A stretch of DNA of 20,234 nt from Nitrospiraceae bacterium (GTDB taxonomy: Bacteria > Nitrospirota > Nitrospiria > Nitrospirales > UBA8639): the NCBI GenBank assembly GCA_003523945.1, contig DOFS01000515.1, positions 3,755 to 23,988 of the forward strand, in the 5' to 3' direction. Positions 7,957 through 16,022 of the stretch are shown here, in pieces; the stretch's first letter is position 1; every line of letters starts with the position of its first letter. The position numbers were made by a program, and so were the translations under genes. A model generated the notes under the pieces. It saw nothing but the letters and a program-made list of their open reading frames with translations, did no database searches and was not told the DNA's origin.

Positions 7957-9033
7957 TTAGGGAAAGAGGCCTGGGGCGGTCAGTCCCAGTTTTTCGGGAA
8001 GTCCTACCATCAGGTTCATGCATTGAATTGCTTGCCCCGCTGCTCCTTTTACGAGATTGTCCAGCGAACCGGTGCTGATAAGGTAACCCGTTCGAGGATC
8101 ATAGGTGCAACTGAGGTCACAGAAATTCGATCCCCGTAGGTTTTTCGGATTTACCCCCTCGGCACTAGGAAAGAGTCGAATGAAATATTCGTCATGATAC
8201 AAGTTTTTATAGGCGGCATCGAGGTGCGATTGATCAATTCCCGTCTTCAATTTGGCATAGGCCGTACTGAGAATGCCTCGATTAATGGGTATCAAGTGAG
8301 GTGTGAAAATCAGTGATGGTCGGGGATTGGTTGATGGGGAGGATAAGGAGGGAGCTAGTCGTGCTAACTCCTGTTCGATTTCTGGCACATGTCGATGTTT
8401 AGCTATTTTATAGGCATGAATGGCTTCATGGGATTCAGGAAAGTGGGTTCCCAGTGCAGGTGTGCGACCGGCTCCTGAAATTCCAGACTTTGCGTCAATG
8501 ATAATAGATGCCGGCTCGATCAGGTCTTGAGCTACAAATGGCGCAAGTTGCAAGATGGCGACGGTAGGATAACAGCCGGCGACCGCGACAAGCTGGCTAT
8601 TGAGGATAGCCTTGCGATTCATTTCGGGGAGCCCATACACCGCGCTTTTGAGCAGGTCAGGGAAAGTGTGGGCGGTTTGATACCATTGCTCATATACGCT
8701 TGGGTCCCGAAGGCGGTAGTCAGCACTCAAATCTATGACAAGTTTCCCCTGTGAGAGGAAATCAGCCACTGGTTGCAAGGATTGAGTGTGAGGAAGAGCA
8801 AGAAAAACCACATCGGCTTCCTTGGCGACCGATTCCGGGTCCAATGACAACAATGAACAGTCATAAATCTTTGTAAGATGAGGAAGCAACGAAGTGAGGG
8901 CAAGCCCCTGAGATTTTTCAGACGCCACCACGCAGGTCATTGTGATTTGGGGGTGAAGGCTGAGTAATCGAAGTAATTCGCTGCCTGTATAGCCACTAGC
9001 TCCAACCACTGCAACACGAATTTTTTTATTCAT
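7957..9033 (-). CDS. argC: N-acetyl-gamma-glutamyl-phosphate reductase ArgC
   Basis: 358 residues from ATG 9033. It makes N-acetylglutamate semialdehyde from N-acetylglutamyl phosphate with NADPH, the third step of arginine synthesis. The N-terminal nucleotide-binding loop is VVGASGYTGSELLRLL (residues 9-24). The catalytic Cys154 lies in VAGCYPT, where many relatives have NPGCYPT. KSGISGAGR (182-190) and KHRHVPEIEQEL (212-223) are family motifs, the latter carrying the catalytic His. Length is typical. The ribosome binding site is weak (TTGAG). A small open frame ends seven bases before the start, which may matter for translation. argJ follows downstream. Confidence 0.95.
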   Translation of the reverse strand: MNKKIRVAVVGASGYTGSELLRLLSLHPQITMTCVVASEKSQGLALTSLLPHLTKIYDCSLLSLDPESVAKEADVVFLALPHTQSLQPVADFLSQGKLVIDLSADYRLRDPSVYEQWYQTAHTFPDLLKSAVYGLPEMNRKAILNSQLVAVAGCYPTVAILQLAPFVAQDLIEPASIIIDAKSGISGAGRTPALGTHFPESHEAIHAYKIAKHRHVPEIEQELARLAPSLSSPSTNPRPSLIFTPHLIPINRGILSTAYAKLKTGIDQSHLDAAYKNLYHDEYFIRLFPSAEGVNPKNLRGSNFCDLSCTYDPRTGYLISTGSLDNLVKGAAGQAIQCMNLMVGLPEKLGLTAPGLFP

Positions 9034-9040
9034 GGGTTTC

Positions 9041-9226
9041 TCAAGAAATTTGATTGGGGTGAGTCCAGAAAACTGTCGCCAGCGACGTTCTCCTCCATAG
9101 GAAGTGCATGCGTCCTTGGATAGTATGCTTAGGCAGTCTACCCCCTGGTGTCCTTTTATTGATGCAACCGATAGTGCGGGGACTTTCCTTCGAGATGCTC
9201 AGGATAAGGTATTTTGACCATTTCAT
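9041..9226 (-). CDS. Possible small leader ORF upstream of argC (61 codons)
   Basis: ATG 9226 follows AAGAGA at a reasonable distance, and the frame ends at TGA 9041-9043, seven bases before the argC ATG. The product would be basic and is not recognised (MKWSKYLILSISKE at its start). The arrangement would allow translational coupling to argC, whose own binding site is weak. Against it: the frame runs straight through a REP-like repeat, and nothing shows amino-acid conservation. It is more likely chance than a real gene. Confidence 0.2.
   Translation of the reverse strand: MKWSKYLILSISKESPRTIGCINKRTPGGRLPKHTIQGRMHFLWRRTSLATVFWTHPNQIS
9186..9204. repeat. REP-like short imperfect palindrome
   Basis: TCCTTCGAGATGCTCAGGA can fold as TCCT/AGGA plus GAG/CTC around an ATG loop, with a two-base bulge. 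Sequences of the form CCTTCGA-N-CTCAGG are, from general knowledge, widespread intergenic repeats in many bacterial genomes. Only one copy is in this window, so repetition is not shown here. Confidence 0.4.
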
Positions 9227-9259
9227 TATTTTCTCTTGTTGTTATTGGGCTATATGACC

Positions 9260-9289
9260 GGTATACGGATAACAGACAAAATCTTTCAA
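9260..9289 (-). promoter_or_regulatory. Candidate promoter for argC-argJ
   Basis: On the - strand, TTGAAA (9289-9284), an 18-bp spacer and TATACC (9265-9260) match the sigma-70 consensus at 5/6 and 4/6 positions. Transcription would begin near 9253, leaving a leader of about 220 nt before argC. It lies downstream of the rpsI terminator, where a new promoter is needed. Confidence 0.4.
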
Positions 9290-9419
9290 GCATTCAACAG
9301 CCCATTTTGGTGAAATGCTGAATGAAAAAATATAGGAAATGATTTCCTTGCCTCTGCTCTAATTGATTTTTTATAAAAAATTGGATTAAAGAGAAGAGTT
9401 CCCCAGTAGATGTCGGATG

Positions 9420-9454
9420 AAAAAAGGGGAGGCTGGAATGCCTCCCCTTTTTTT
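9420..9454 (-). terminator. Intrinsic terminator after rpsI (symmetrical)
   Basis: GGGGAGGC (9426-9433), loop TGGAAT and GCCTCCCC (9440-9447) form a perfect 8-bp GC-rich stem. It is flanked by six A on the left and seven T on the right. On the - strand this is a hairpin followed by a T run, 25 bp past the rpsI stop. The symmetry would let it work in both directions. Confidence 0.92.
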
Positions 9455-9478
9455 CTGTGTAAATAGTGAACCTGCCAG

Positions 9479-9871
9479 TTATCGTTTGGAATATTGGAAC
9501 CTGGCTCTGGCGCCTTTTTGTCCGTATTTTTTCCGTTCTTTTACTCTGCTATCTCTGGTGAGCAACCCATTTTTTTTCAGGGGATCCCGTAGCGAAGGAT
9601 TGTATAAGGCTAAGGCTTTTGCAATCGCATGACGAAGGGCTCCGGCCTGCCCTGAAATTCCGCCACCCGTCAACGTGGCCTTGACATTAAATTGCCCTGC
9701 GGTTTTGGTGACCTCGAATGGGGTTTGAACTTGGATCTGATTCGTCAATCGTGGGAAATATGAATCTAATGATCTGGCGTTGATTTGAATGTTGCCTTGT
9801 CCTGGTTCTATCCAAGCGCGGGCAATAGCGTATTTCTTTTTTCCGGTGGCGTATTGGAGTGTATGGACCAT
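9479..9871 (-). CDS. rpsI: Small-subunit ribosomal protein uS9 (RpsI)
   Basis: 130 residues from ATG 9871. uS9 sits in the 30S head, and its C-terminal tail reaches the P-site tRNA. Visible family features are the N-terminal YATGKKKYAIARAW, then GGGISGQAGALRHAIAKAL and DSRVKERKKYGQKGARARFQ. It ends in the conserved SKR tail. AAAGGAGA lies upstream, but about 12 bases from the start, a little far. It follows rplM by 44 bp in the universal rplM-rpsI pair, and a strong terminator follows it. Confidence 0.97.
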   Translation of the reverse strand: MVHTLQYATGKKKYAIARAWIEPGQGNIQINARSLDSYFPRLTNQIQVQTPFEVTKTAGQFNVKATLTGGGISGQAGALRHAIAKALALYNPSLRDPLKKNGLLTRDSRVKERKKYGQKGARARFQYSKR

Positions 9872-9915
9872 GTGAGAATAGATCTCCTTTGTTCTTGGGA
9901 AAGTGACTGATAAAT

Positions 9916-10344
9916 TTAGAGGTTTAGAGGCGTTGGGCTTTGTGCCTGATGCAAATGCTCAGCGCCAGCGTAAATTTTAAGCTTTCTAGCCATTTGCTTG
10001 CCTAATGTGCATTTTGGAAGCATCCCACGAATGGCTTTGGAAAGCACTTCAGTTGGTTTCTTCGCATGGAGATGCTCAGCGGTTATGGCTTTGATTCCAC
10101 CGGGATACCCTGTGTGGTGATAATAGATCTTTTCACGAAATTTGTTGCTGGTGAATTGAATTTCGCTAGAATTAATAATGACGACGTGATCGCCCGTATC
10201 GACATTAGGCGTGAATGTTGGCTTGTGTTTTCCGCGAAGAATAGAAGCAACTTTCGCAGCCAACCGTCCAACGGTTTTTCCCTTGGCGTCCACTAAAAAC
10301 CATTGTCGTTTAACTTCTAACGGTTTAGCTTGATAGGATTTCAT
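9916..10344 (-). CDS. rplM: Large-subunit ribosomal protein uL13 (RplM)
   Basis: 142 residues from ATG 10344, the normal length. uL13 is an early-assembly 50S protein that binds 23S rRNA. Family motifs seen are [19 protein letters not shown] (residues 15-33), [30 protein letters not shown], and near the end [16 protein letters not shown], close to the usual YAGPxHPHxAQxP ending. It lies 37 bp downstream of a DUF151 gene and just upstream of rpsI. All four may be one transcript. Confidence 0.97.
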   Translation of the reverse strand: MKSYQAKPLEVKRQWFLVDAKGKTVGRLAAKVASILRGKHKPTFTPNVDTGDHVVIINSSEIQFTSNKFREKIYYHHTGYPGGIKAITAEHLHAKKPTEVLSKAIRGMLPKCTLGKQMARKLKIYAGAEHLHQAQSPTPLNL

Positions 10345-10381
10345 GAGTCTCTTCGTTCCTTTCCTCTACTTGAGTAAATGT

Positions 10382-10852
10382 CTAGGTCTCAGTCTGTTCG
10401 AATCCCTTTTGATCGAGTTTGGCAAGCCAGGTATCCAAATCTTCCCCCCCGCGTCGTTCCAGCACCTCAGGGGTGACATAGATTGGACATTGACATCGAA
10501 GAGCCAGGGCAATTGCATCACTTGGCCGTGAGTCGATCGATTTTTCCAAGTCCTCTTTGGATAAAAACAGCGTTGAGAAATATGTATTATTTTTGACTTC
10601 AGTAATTACAACTTTGTTCAGGGTAAAGCCAAGGTGCGCGGCGAAGCTGCAAATAAGGTCGTGGCTCATGGGGCGAGGCGGGATGACGTTCTCCAGCGCT
10701 AATCGAATCGATGTTCCCTCGGCCGTTCCAACCCATATGGGAAGAACCTCTGAGTTTTTTTCATCCCGTAAGACCACGATTTGCGTGTCGGTATTCGGAT
10801 CGACCAGGACTCCGTGCACCTTTAATGGAATCAATGTGTTTATGTCAGTCAT
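10382..10852 (-). CDS. Bifunctional nuclease family protein (DUF151), copy 1
   Basis: 156 residues from ATG 10852; a GTG at 10867 would add five residues, and neither start has a strong binding site. The BFN/DUF151 domain fills most of the protein: VHGVLVDPNTDTQIVVLRDE, LPIWVGTAEGTSIRLALE, PPRPMSHDL (58-66), and the signature DSRPSDAIALALR (107-119). Plant members have reported DNase and RNase activity; the bacterial role is not well defined. A similar gene lies immediately upstream. Copy 1 has an acidic tail (ERRGGEDLDTWLAKLD). Position just ahead of rplM-rpsI suggests shared expression, not a proven function. Confidence 0.85.
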   Translation of the reverse strand: MTDINTLIPLKVHGVLVDPNTDTQIVVLRDEKNSEVLPIWVGTAEGTSIRLALENVIPPRPMSHDLICSFAAHLGFTLNKVVITEVKNNTYFSTLFLSKEDLEKSIDSRPSDAIALALRCQCPIYVTPEVLERRGGEDLDTWLAKLDQKGFEQTET

Positions 10853-10901
10853 TGCCAACCCACTCACGTTTTATGAATTCAGACGCCCATATAAACATCA
10901 G

Positions 10902-11357
10902 TTAAACATCTGATTTGCCAAAATCCTCAGGCTTGAGGTTTTCCAGCCATCGTTCTAATTCTTCTGAATTTTGTTTATGGAGTACCTCCCCGGAAGCAAA
11001 AATGGGGGCATCCGTCCGAAGGGCCACGGCAATCGCATCGCTCGGCCGGGAGTCAACGGTAAATTCAGAATCTCCGAACAAGAGATGGATTTTGGCGAAG
11101 TACGTATTGTCTTTCAAATCGGTAATGACCGTGCTGATGACCTTGGCGTCCATATTATCAAGGACAGTTTTCATGAGATCATGAGTCATCGGCCTGGGCG
11201 GGGCTATCCGCTCTAAGGCAAAACTGATCGCGCTGGCTTCGGATTTGCCAACCCAAATAGGAAGCATGTCCGAATTTTGTTCATCTCTTAGGATGACAAT
11301 ATAGGCATTGTTATAGGGATCAAATAAGAGACCCCTCACGTTCATTTGATTCAACAT
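10902..11357 (-). CDS. Bifunctional nuclease family protein (DUF151), copy 2
   Basis: Start taken at ATG 11357, giving 151 residues. TTG 11372 and ATG 11345 are alternatives, and none has a clear Shine-Dalgarno. Domain motifs parallel copy 1: VRGLLFDPYNNAYIVILRDE, LPIWVGKSEASAISFALE, PPRPMTHDLM (53-62) and VDSRPSDAIAVALR (101-114). The two copies share these blocks but differ between them, so the duplication or joint inheritance is old. Its tail ends EELERWLENLKPEDFG, similar in type to copy 1. It is probably the first gene of the transcript leading into rplM-rpsI. The biochemical role is inferred only from the family name. Confidence 0.85.
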   Translation of the reverse strand: MLNQMNVRGLLFDPYNNAYIVILRDEQNSDMLPIWVGKSEASAISFALERIAPPRPMTHDLMKTVLDNMDAKVISTVITDLKDNTYFAKIHLLFGDSEFTVDSRPSDAIAVALRTDAPIFASGEVLHKQNSEELERWLENLKPEDFGKSDV

Positions 11358-11411
11358 ACGTTGTGCCAGCAATATAGGAAAAGTGGATTTAACTTAAAAA
11401 TCAAACCTTGA

Positions 11412-11440
11412 AAATTAGCATTCCTAAGAGGTTATGTCAA
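11412..11440 (-). promoter_or_regulatory. Probable promoter for the DUF151 pair and rplM-rpsI
   Basis: On the - strand, a perfect TTGACA (11440-11435), a 17-bp spacer ending in TGC, and TAATTT (11417-11412) give a good -35 with an extended -10. Predicted transcription start is near 11405, about 50 nt before the first DUF151 gene. It lies in the 218-bp gap after proS. Confidence 0.55.
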
Positions 11441-11590
11441 CGAACATAGAGCAATCATATACTCAGACACGTTGCAACTGGTGTATGAGCATCATGAGTC
11501 CTCGACCCCATTCTTTTATTTTCTTGGAAGTATATCATGTAACGCATTGCCTCAGTAAACTGCCTGGCTCTTGACCGGGTTTCTCGGATT

Positions 11591-13312
11591 TTATAACTGA
11601 CATTGCAGCTTCTTTTTAACGGTGGTGGTTATCCACTGACAGACTTGCTCTCGCAGGACATGATGCTTTTCCCCTGTTTTACGGTCTTTGATTTCAATAG
11701 AATTCTGGGCTAATCCCTTATCTCCCACGATAATATGCAGAGGAATTCCCAATAAATCGGCATCATTAAACTTAACCCCCCCACGTTCTTCCCGGTCGTC
11801 AAATAACACCTCTATTCCGTTTTGGCACAAGTCCTGATAGAGCTGATCGGAGGCCTGACGTACGTGTTCTGATGCGGTGACTGATAGAATGTGAGCATGA
11901 AAGGGGGCAATAGGCATGGGCCAACAAATACCTTTATCGTCATGGTTTTGTTCAATGGCCGCGGCCGCTGCTCTGCTGACTCCAATCCCATAACATCCCA
12001 TTATGGCGGGGAGCGTCTGCCCTTGAGCGTCGAGGTAGGTTGCGCCCATTTTTTCACTATATTTTGTGCCTAGCATAAAAATATGGCCCACTTCGATTCC
12101 TCTTGCCGACTGGAGTGGGGTGCCTCCTCGAGGGGAAGGATCCCCCGCCTCAGCTTGGCGAAAATCTCCTATGTTCTCAATGGCAAGGTCTCGGTTGATG
12201 TTAACGTGAATGAGGTGAACGTCTTGTTCGTTCCCACCGACAATGAAGTTGCTCAGAACAGCCACGGCCTGGTCAGCCAGTACCCGAACTTTCTGAAGAC
12301 CGATTGGTCCAACAAAGCCGATTGGGGCCGTTGTGAAGCGGGCAACCATTTCTGGCGGGGCCAAGGATAATTCATGGATGCCAAGATGTCGTTGAATTTT
12401 GATTTCGTTCGCCTGGTGGTCCCCTCGAATCAGGACGGCTGTTATCTCATCCTTGCCCGTCTGATACAGAAGGGTTTTCACCAGACGGGATGGAGGCACG
12501 TTGAGTAGGGCACACACCTCTTCAACTGATTTAGCATTGGGTGTAGAGACTCTTTCTAGCGGGAGTGGGGCCTCAGGCTCCCCGATGGTGGGTGGGGCAA
12601 TCTCGGCCCGTTCGACATTGGCTGCATATTGCGTGTCCGGATCAAAAACGATAAGTTCCTCGCCGGTATTGGCTAAAACCATGAATTCGTGAGAAGAGAT
12701 GCCACCAATCAGGCCGGTATCAGCTTCCACTGGACGAAATTCAAGACCCATACGCGAAAAGATTCGGCAATAGGCCTCGTACATACTCTGGTAAGTGCGT
12801 TTGGCTCCTTCCGCATCCTGATCAAAGCTATAGGCATCTTTCATAATGAATTCCCGTCCCCGCATGATGCCAAATCTCGGGCGAATTTCATCGCGAAATT
12901 TCGTTTGGATTTGATACAGAGTGACGGGCAATTGACGATAAGAACTGACCTCGCGACGGAATAAATCGGTGACGATTTCTTCGTGAGTCGGGCCCAGGCA
13001 AAAGTCTCGCTCGTGACGATCATGCAATCGGAACAATTCCTTCCCGTAAAAATCCCAACGATCGGTTTCTTTCCATAGCTCGGCTGAGGAAAGAATAGGA
13101 AGTAGGAGTTCTTGGGCTCCGATCCTGTTCATTTCTTCCCGAACGATGGCCTCAATTTTTCGAAGGACCCTTAATCCAAGGGGGAGGTAGGAATAGATAC
13201 CGGCCGCGACTTTTCGGATCATCCCGGCGCGAAGCATGAGCCGGTGGCTGACCACTTCGGCTTCCCCGGGATCCTGTCGCATAGTTGGAATTAATGATTG
13301 TGATACACGCAT
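11591..13312 (-). CDS. proS: Prolyl-tRNA synthetase, bacterial type with editing domain
   Basis: 573 residues from ATG 13312, with AGGTG five bases upstream; a TTG at 13315 would add one residue. It charges tRNA-Pro with proline. Class II motifs are visible: motif 1 around LPLGLRVLRKIEAIVREEMN (44-63), motif 2 from TKFRDEIRPRFGIMRGREF (137-155), and motif 3 GCYGIGVSR (439-447). Between motifs 2 and 3 is the editing insertion that removes misacylated Ala-tRNA-Pro, about residues 224-405. It includes RLVKTLLY, with Lys279 matching the known editing lysine. The anticodon-binding domain fills 470-573. Length is as expected for the bacterial form. It is last in the uppS-cdsA-dxr-rseP-proS run, 93 bp after rseP. 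Confidence 0.96.
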   Translation of the reverse strand: MRVSQSLIPTMRQDPGEAEVVSHRLMLRAGMIRKVAAGIYSYLPLGLRVLRKIEAIVREEMNRIGAQELLLPILSSAELWKETDRWDFYGKELFRLHDRHERDFCLGPTHEEIVTDLFRREVSSYRQLPVTLYQIQTKFRDEIRPRFGIMRGREFIMKDAYSFDQDAEGAKRTYQSMYEAYCRIFSRMGLEFRPVEADTGLIGGISSHEFMVLANTGEELIVFDPDTQYAANVERAEIAPPTIGEPEAPLPLERVSTPNAKSVEEVCALLNVPPSRLVKTLLYQTGKDEITAVLIRGDHQANEIKIQRHLGIHELSLAPPEMVARFTTAPIGFVGPIGLQKVRVLADQAVAVLSNFIVGGNEQDVHLIHVNINRDLAIENIGDFRQAEAGDPSPRGGTPLQSARGIEVGHIFMLGTKYSEKMGATYLDAQGQTLPAIMGCYGIGVSRAAAAAIEQNHDDKGICWPMPIAPFHAHILSVTASEHVRQASDQLYQDLCQNGIEVLFDDREERGGVKFNDADLLGIPLHIIVGDKGLAQNSIEIKDRKTGEKHHVLREQVCQWITTTVKKKLQCQL

Positions 13313-13405
13313 CAAGACACCTGGTTATATGGTTGAGTACCGACTGAGTCGCAGAGAGAACTCACATGGATAGCAAAAGACAACGAGACGTTCAACAGGG
13401 TGGAA

Positions 13406-14797
13406 TTATTGGAGCAGACGACTAATGTCATTCCAGGTCGCGTATGCCATCAGGAAGACCAACAAGACCAGTCCGATTTGCTGGGCCATTTCTCTCGATC
13501 GGTCTCCTAAAGGGCGTCCCAAAATGGCTTCGCAGGCAAAAAAGAACAGATGCCCCCCGTCAAGGATGGGAATGGGTAACAAATTCAAAATTCCCAAATT
13601 AATACTTAAAATCGCAATAAGCCACACGACGCTGGAAAGGCCCTGTTGAGCTTGCTCGCCGGACACGCTAGCAATCATTAACGGGCCGCCCAGGTGCTTT
13701 GACGAAATTTCTCCCGTCAAGAGTTTATAGAGCCCAATAACGGTGAGTTCACACCATTTCCAGGTCGCCTTGAGTCCATCCCATGGGGCAAGGAGTAGAG
13801 ACGTACTCTTGAGCACCGTACCCCCGCCGGCCAGCTTGATTCCGATTCGGCCAACAGACTTGGTTTCTCCATCAGGAGAGGTGACGGTTTGGCCCTCAGG
13901 GGTGATACGAAGGGACACTGTCTGTCCCCCGCGTTCGACCTGCACATGAAGAGGGGTGCCTGGATGATTGCGAACGATCTCGGTCATCTGTGACCAGGTG
14001 ACAATCGGCGTTTCATTAATTTGGGTAATTCGGTCATCTTGTTGAAGGCCGGCAGCCATGGCGGGGGTGTCAGGCATGACTCCCCCGACAAGTGGAGCAT
14101 GATCTTCAATGCCTAAGGTATATTGAGGTTCATCCGGGCGATCAGGCATCATTTTAACGGTTGGCGTGATGATCAGCGTTTTAACGCTATTTCCTCGAAT
14201 GACATCCAGAGTGACGGGACGCCCATTAGCCTTGCCGACCTGCTCGTACAGTTCACCCAGCGTAGAGATGTCTTCTTCATTGGCCCGGATCACGCGGTCA
14301 CCGAGTTGTAATCCGGCAATTTCGGCTGGAGAGTCCGGGATGATAGCTTCAATAACTGGTGTGATGTTGTCCATGCTGGGCACAAACAGCGGTGAGCCTA
14401 AGGCCAACATTCCCGTAAAAATAAGGTAGCTGAGGATGAAATTGAACCCTGGGCCAGCCGCTACAATCAACATTTTGTGGGGAAGGGACTGGTGAATGAA
14501 GGATTCACGTTGCTCAGCCGCCGAGACAGCCTCCGACCCTTCTTCTCCAAATAATTTGACATACCCACCGAGAGGAATAGCCGATACCCGGTATTCTGTA
14601 TCTCCAATCTGCCGACCAATCAGTTTTGGTCCAAACCCGATGGAAAATTTGAGGACCTTCACGCCCACCCAGCGAGCGGCCAGGTAATGGCCGTACTCAT
14701 GAAAGGTCACCAGGACTCCAAGTACGATCAGGAACCACCATAATTTTTGTCCAAAAAGGAAAATGGAATCTGGGGAAAAGGCCAGAAGATTATTCAT
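13406..14797 (-). CDS. rseP: Site-2 intramembrane metalloprotease RseP
   Basis: 463 residues from ATG 14797. RseP cleaves membrane-anchored substrates, such as anti-sigma factors and signal-peptide remnants, within the membrane. The zinc site HEYGH (His33, Glu34, His37) is in the first membrane helix. The third ligand is Asp413 in NLLPIPILDGGHLFFF. Two tandem PDZ domains lie between, at about 145-215 (SPAEIAGLQLGDRVIRANEE) and 235-300 (DTPAMAAGLQQDDRITQINE). Membrane segments are also seen at about 108-133, 390-420 and 440-455. Length is close to E. coli RseP. It starts 18 bp after the dxr stop, so cotranscription is likely. The binding site is weak. Its substrate is not evident from this window. 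Confidence 0.95.
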   Translation of the reverse strand: MNNLLAFSPDSIFLFGQKLWWFLIVLGVLVTFHEYGHYLAARWVGVKVLKFSIGFGPKLIGRQIGDTEYRVSAIPLGGYVKLFGEEGSEAVSAAEQRESFIHQSLPHKMLIVAAGPGFNFILSYLIFTGMLALGSPLFVPSMDNITPVIEAIIPDSPAEIAGLQLGDRVIRANEEDISTLGELYEQVGKANGRPVTLDVIRGNSVKTLIITPTVKMMPDRPDEPQYTLGIEDHAPLVGGVMPDTPAMAAGLQQDDRITQINETPIVTWSQMTEIVRNHPGTPLHVQVERGGQTVSLRITPEGQTVTSPDGETKSVGRIGIKLAGGGTVLKSTSLLLAPWDGLKATWKWCELTVIGLYKLLTGEISSKHLGGPLMIASVSGEQAQQGLSSVVWLIAILSINLGILNLLPIPILDGGHLFFFACEAILGRPLGDRSREMAQQIGLVLLVFLMAYATWNDISRLLQ

Positions 14798-14815
14798 GGG
14801 TGGTCAATTGCGGGT

Positions 14816-15985
14816 TCATATGGGTGAAGAAGAATAGGTTTTCATCATTTTTGTGGCTGTGCGCCTCGCCCATTGGTCCACCTCCAGGGCGTCTTCAATG
14901 GATGTGATGGGAGTTGCGGTATAGGCATTCATCGTTTCCTGAATCACCCTGGGAATATCTAGGAAGGCAATCTGTTCCTTAAGAAAGGCATCCACGGCGA
15001 TTTCATTGGCAGCGTTTAGTGTAGCTGGAAGCCCGTCTGCTCCTGCCAGTGCGTCATAGGCTAATTGAAGACAGGGGAATTTCTCTGAATCAGTTGGATA
15101 AAATGTAAATTTCCCGATTTTCCCCAGATCGAGGAGCGGAGGATTCAAGGGGATACGTTCCGGGTATTTAAGAGCATAGGAAATTGGTGTTCGCATGTCC
15201 GGATGCCCTAATTGCGCAATAACTGACCCATCACAGTATTCTACCAAAGAATGAATAATACTTTCTCGATGAATGACGACATCGATTTGATCCGCAGGGA
15301 TATCAAATAACCATCGGGCTTCAATTACTTCAAGGCCTTTATTCATCAAAGTGGCGGAATCAGTGGTGATTTTCGCTCCCATTTTCCAATTTGGATGTTG
15401 CAAGGCTTGTTCGGGAGTCACGGTTTCCAACTCATTGGTTGGCCAATCCCAAAATGGCCCGCCGGATGCCGTTAATACGATCCGCCGCATGTCCACTTTC
15501 CGATGGCCTTCCATCGATTGAAAAATGGCGCTATGTTCGCTGTCAATGGGGAAAATAGTGACGCCATGTTTATGGGCTTCCAGTTGCATTAATCGACCTG
15601 CCATGACCATCGGCTCTTTGTTGGCCAGGGCAACCTGCCGTCCTGCTTGAATGGCTGTCAGTGTTGGTTTAAGCCCTGCTCCGCCGACGATAGCAGAAAT
15701 CACTAAATCACCTTTCGGTGTATTGGCAACGGCGCAGAGTCCCTTTTCTCCGTCTAAAATCTCGGTTGACGTGTGTCCCAACCGTGCTCGTAGTCGATTG
15801 GCGGCATCCTGACAGGATAGCGCAACGACTTCCGGTTTGAAGGCGCGGATCTGTTCCTCAAGCGCCCGATCGTTTGACCCGGCTGCCAGGCCCACCACCC
15901 GAAATTCTTCGGGGAATCTGGAGATCACATCTAAGGTGCTGGTTCCAATAGATCCCGTTGATCCTAAAATAACGATGTGTTTCAC
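14816..15985 (-). CDS. dxr: 1-deoxy-D-xylulose 5-phosphate reductoisomerase
   Basis: 389 residues from GTG 15985, with GGGGGAG about eight bases upstream and no better start nearby. It converts DXP to MEP with NADPH, the committed step of the non-mevalonate isoprenoid pathway. The NADPH loop is ILGSTGSIGTSTLDV (6-20). Metal ligands are Asp148 and Glu150 in PIDSEHSAIFQ and Glu219 in MNKGLEVIEARWLF. Substrate residues include TASGGPF (172-178) and the flexible loop HPNWKMG (197-203). Length is typical. Its product feeds the isoprenoid units used by UppS, encoded two genes upstream. Confidence 0.97.
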   Translation of the reverse strand: MKHIVILGSTGSIGTSTLDVISRFPEEFRVVGLAAGSNDRALEEQIRAFKPEVVALSCQDAANRLRARLGHTSTEILDGEKGLCAVANTPKGDLVISAIVGGAGLKPTLTAIQAGRQVALANKEPMVMAGRLMQLEAHKHGVTIFPIDSEHSAIFQSMEGHRKVDMRRIVLTASGGPFWDWPTNELETVTPEQALQHPNWKMGAKITTDSATLMNKGLEVIEARWLFDIPADQIDVVIHRESIIHSLVEYCDGSVIAQLGHPDMRTPISYALKYPERIPLNPPLLDLGKIGKFTFYPTDSEKFPCLQLAYDALAGADGLPATLNAANEIAVDAFLKEQIAFLDIPRVIQETMNAYTATPITSIEDALEVDQWARRTATKMMKTYSSSPI

Positions 15986-16022
15986 CAGATTTTCTCCCCC
16001 CTAGTTGCGGACTGTCTGGGTA

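Larger units (their letters stand above)
9034..9419. other. argC leader and intergenic region
   Basis: Between the rpsI terminator and argC lie about 390 bp with no recognised protein family. On the - strand they hold a candidate promoter, a REP-like repeat and a 61-codon open frame, listed separately. There is also a small GTCGC/GCGAC inverted repeat (9075-9086) about 45 bp before argC. A perfect 16-bp A/T palindrome, ATTTTTTATAAAAAAT, lies at 9366-9381. CATTCA (9291-9296) can pair with TGAATG (9319-9324). I recognise no riboswitch or ARG-box operator. Confidence 0.5.

Noticed and set aside
10925..10938. CCTCAGGCTTGAGG hairpin near the end of DUF151 copy 2, with A/T flanks
   Set aside because: The stem is only 5 bp and lies inside the coding sequence, followed by another gene on the same strand, so it is not a convincing terminator.
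13313..13405. A weak TTGAAC-N17-TATCCA pair between rseP and proS
   Set aside because: The match is poor (4/6 and 3/6), and the short gap fits simple read-through from the operon.
13717..13947. Antisense and out-of-frame open frames inside rseP, proS, uppS and others
   Set aside because: Each lies wholly inside a well-supported conserved gene and has no protein-family features of its own.
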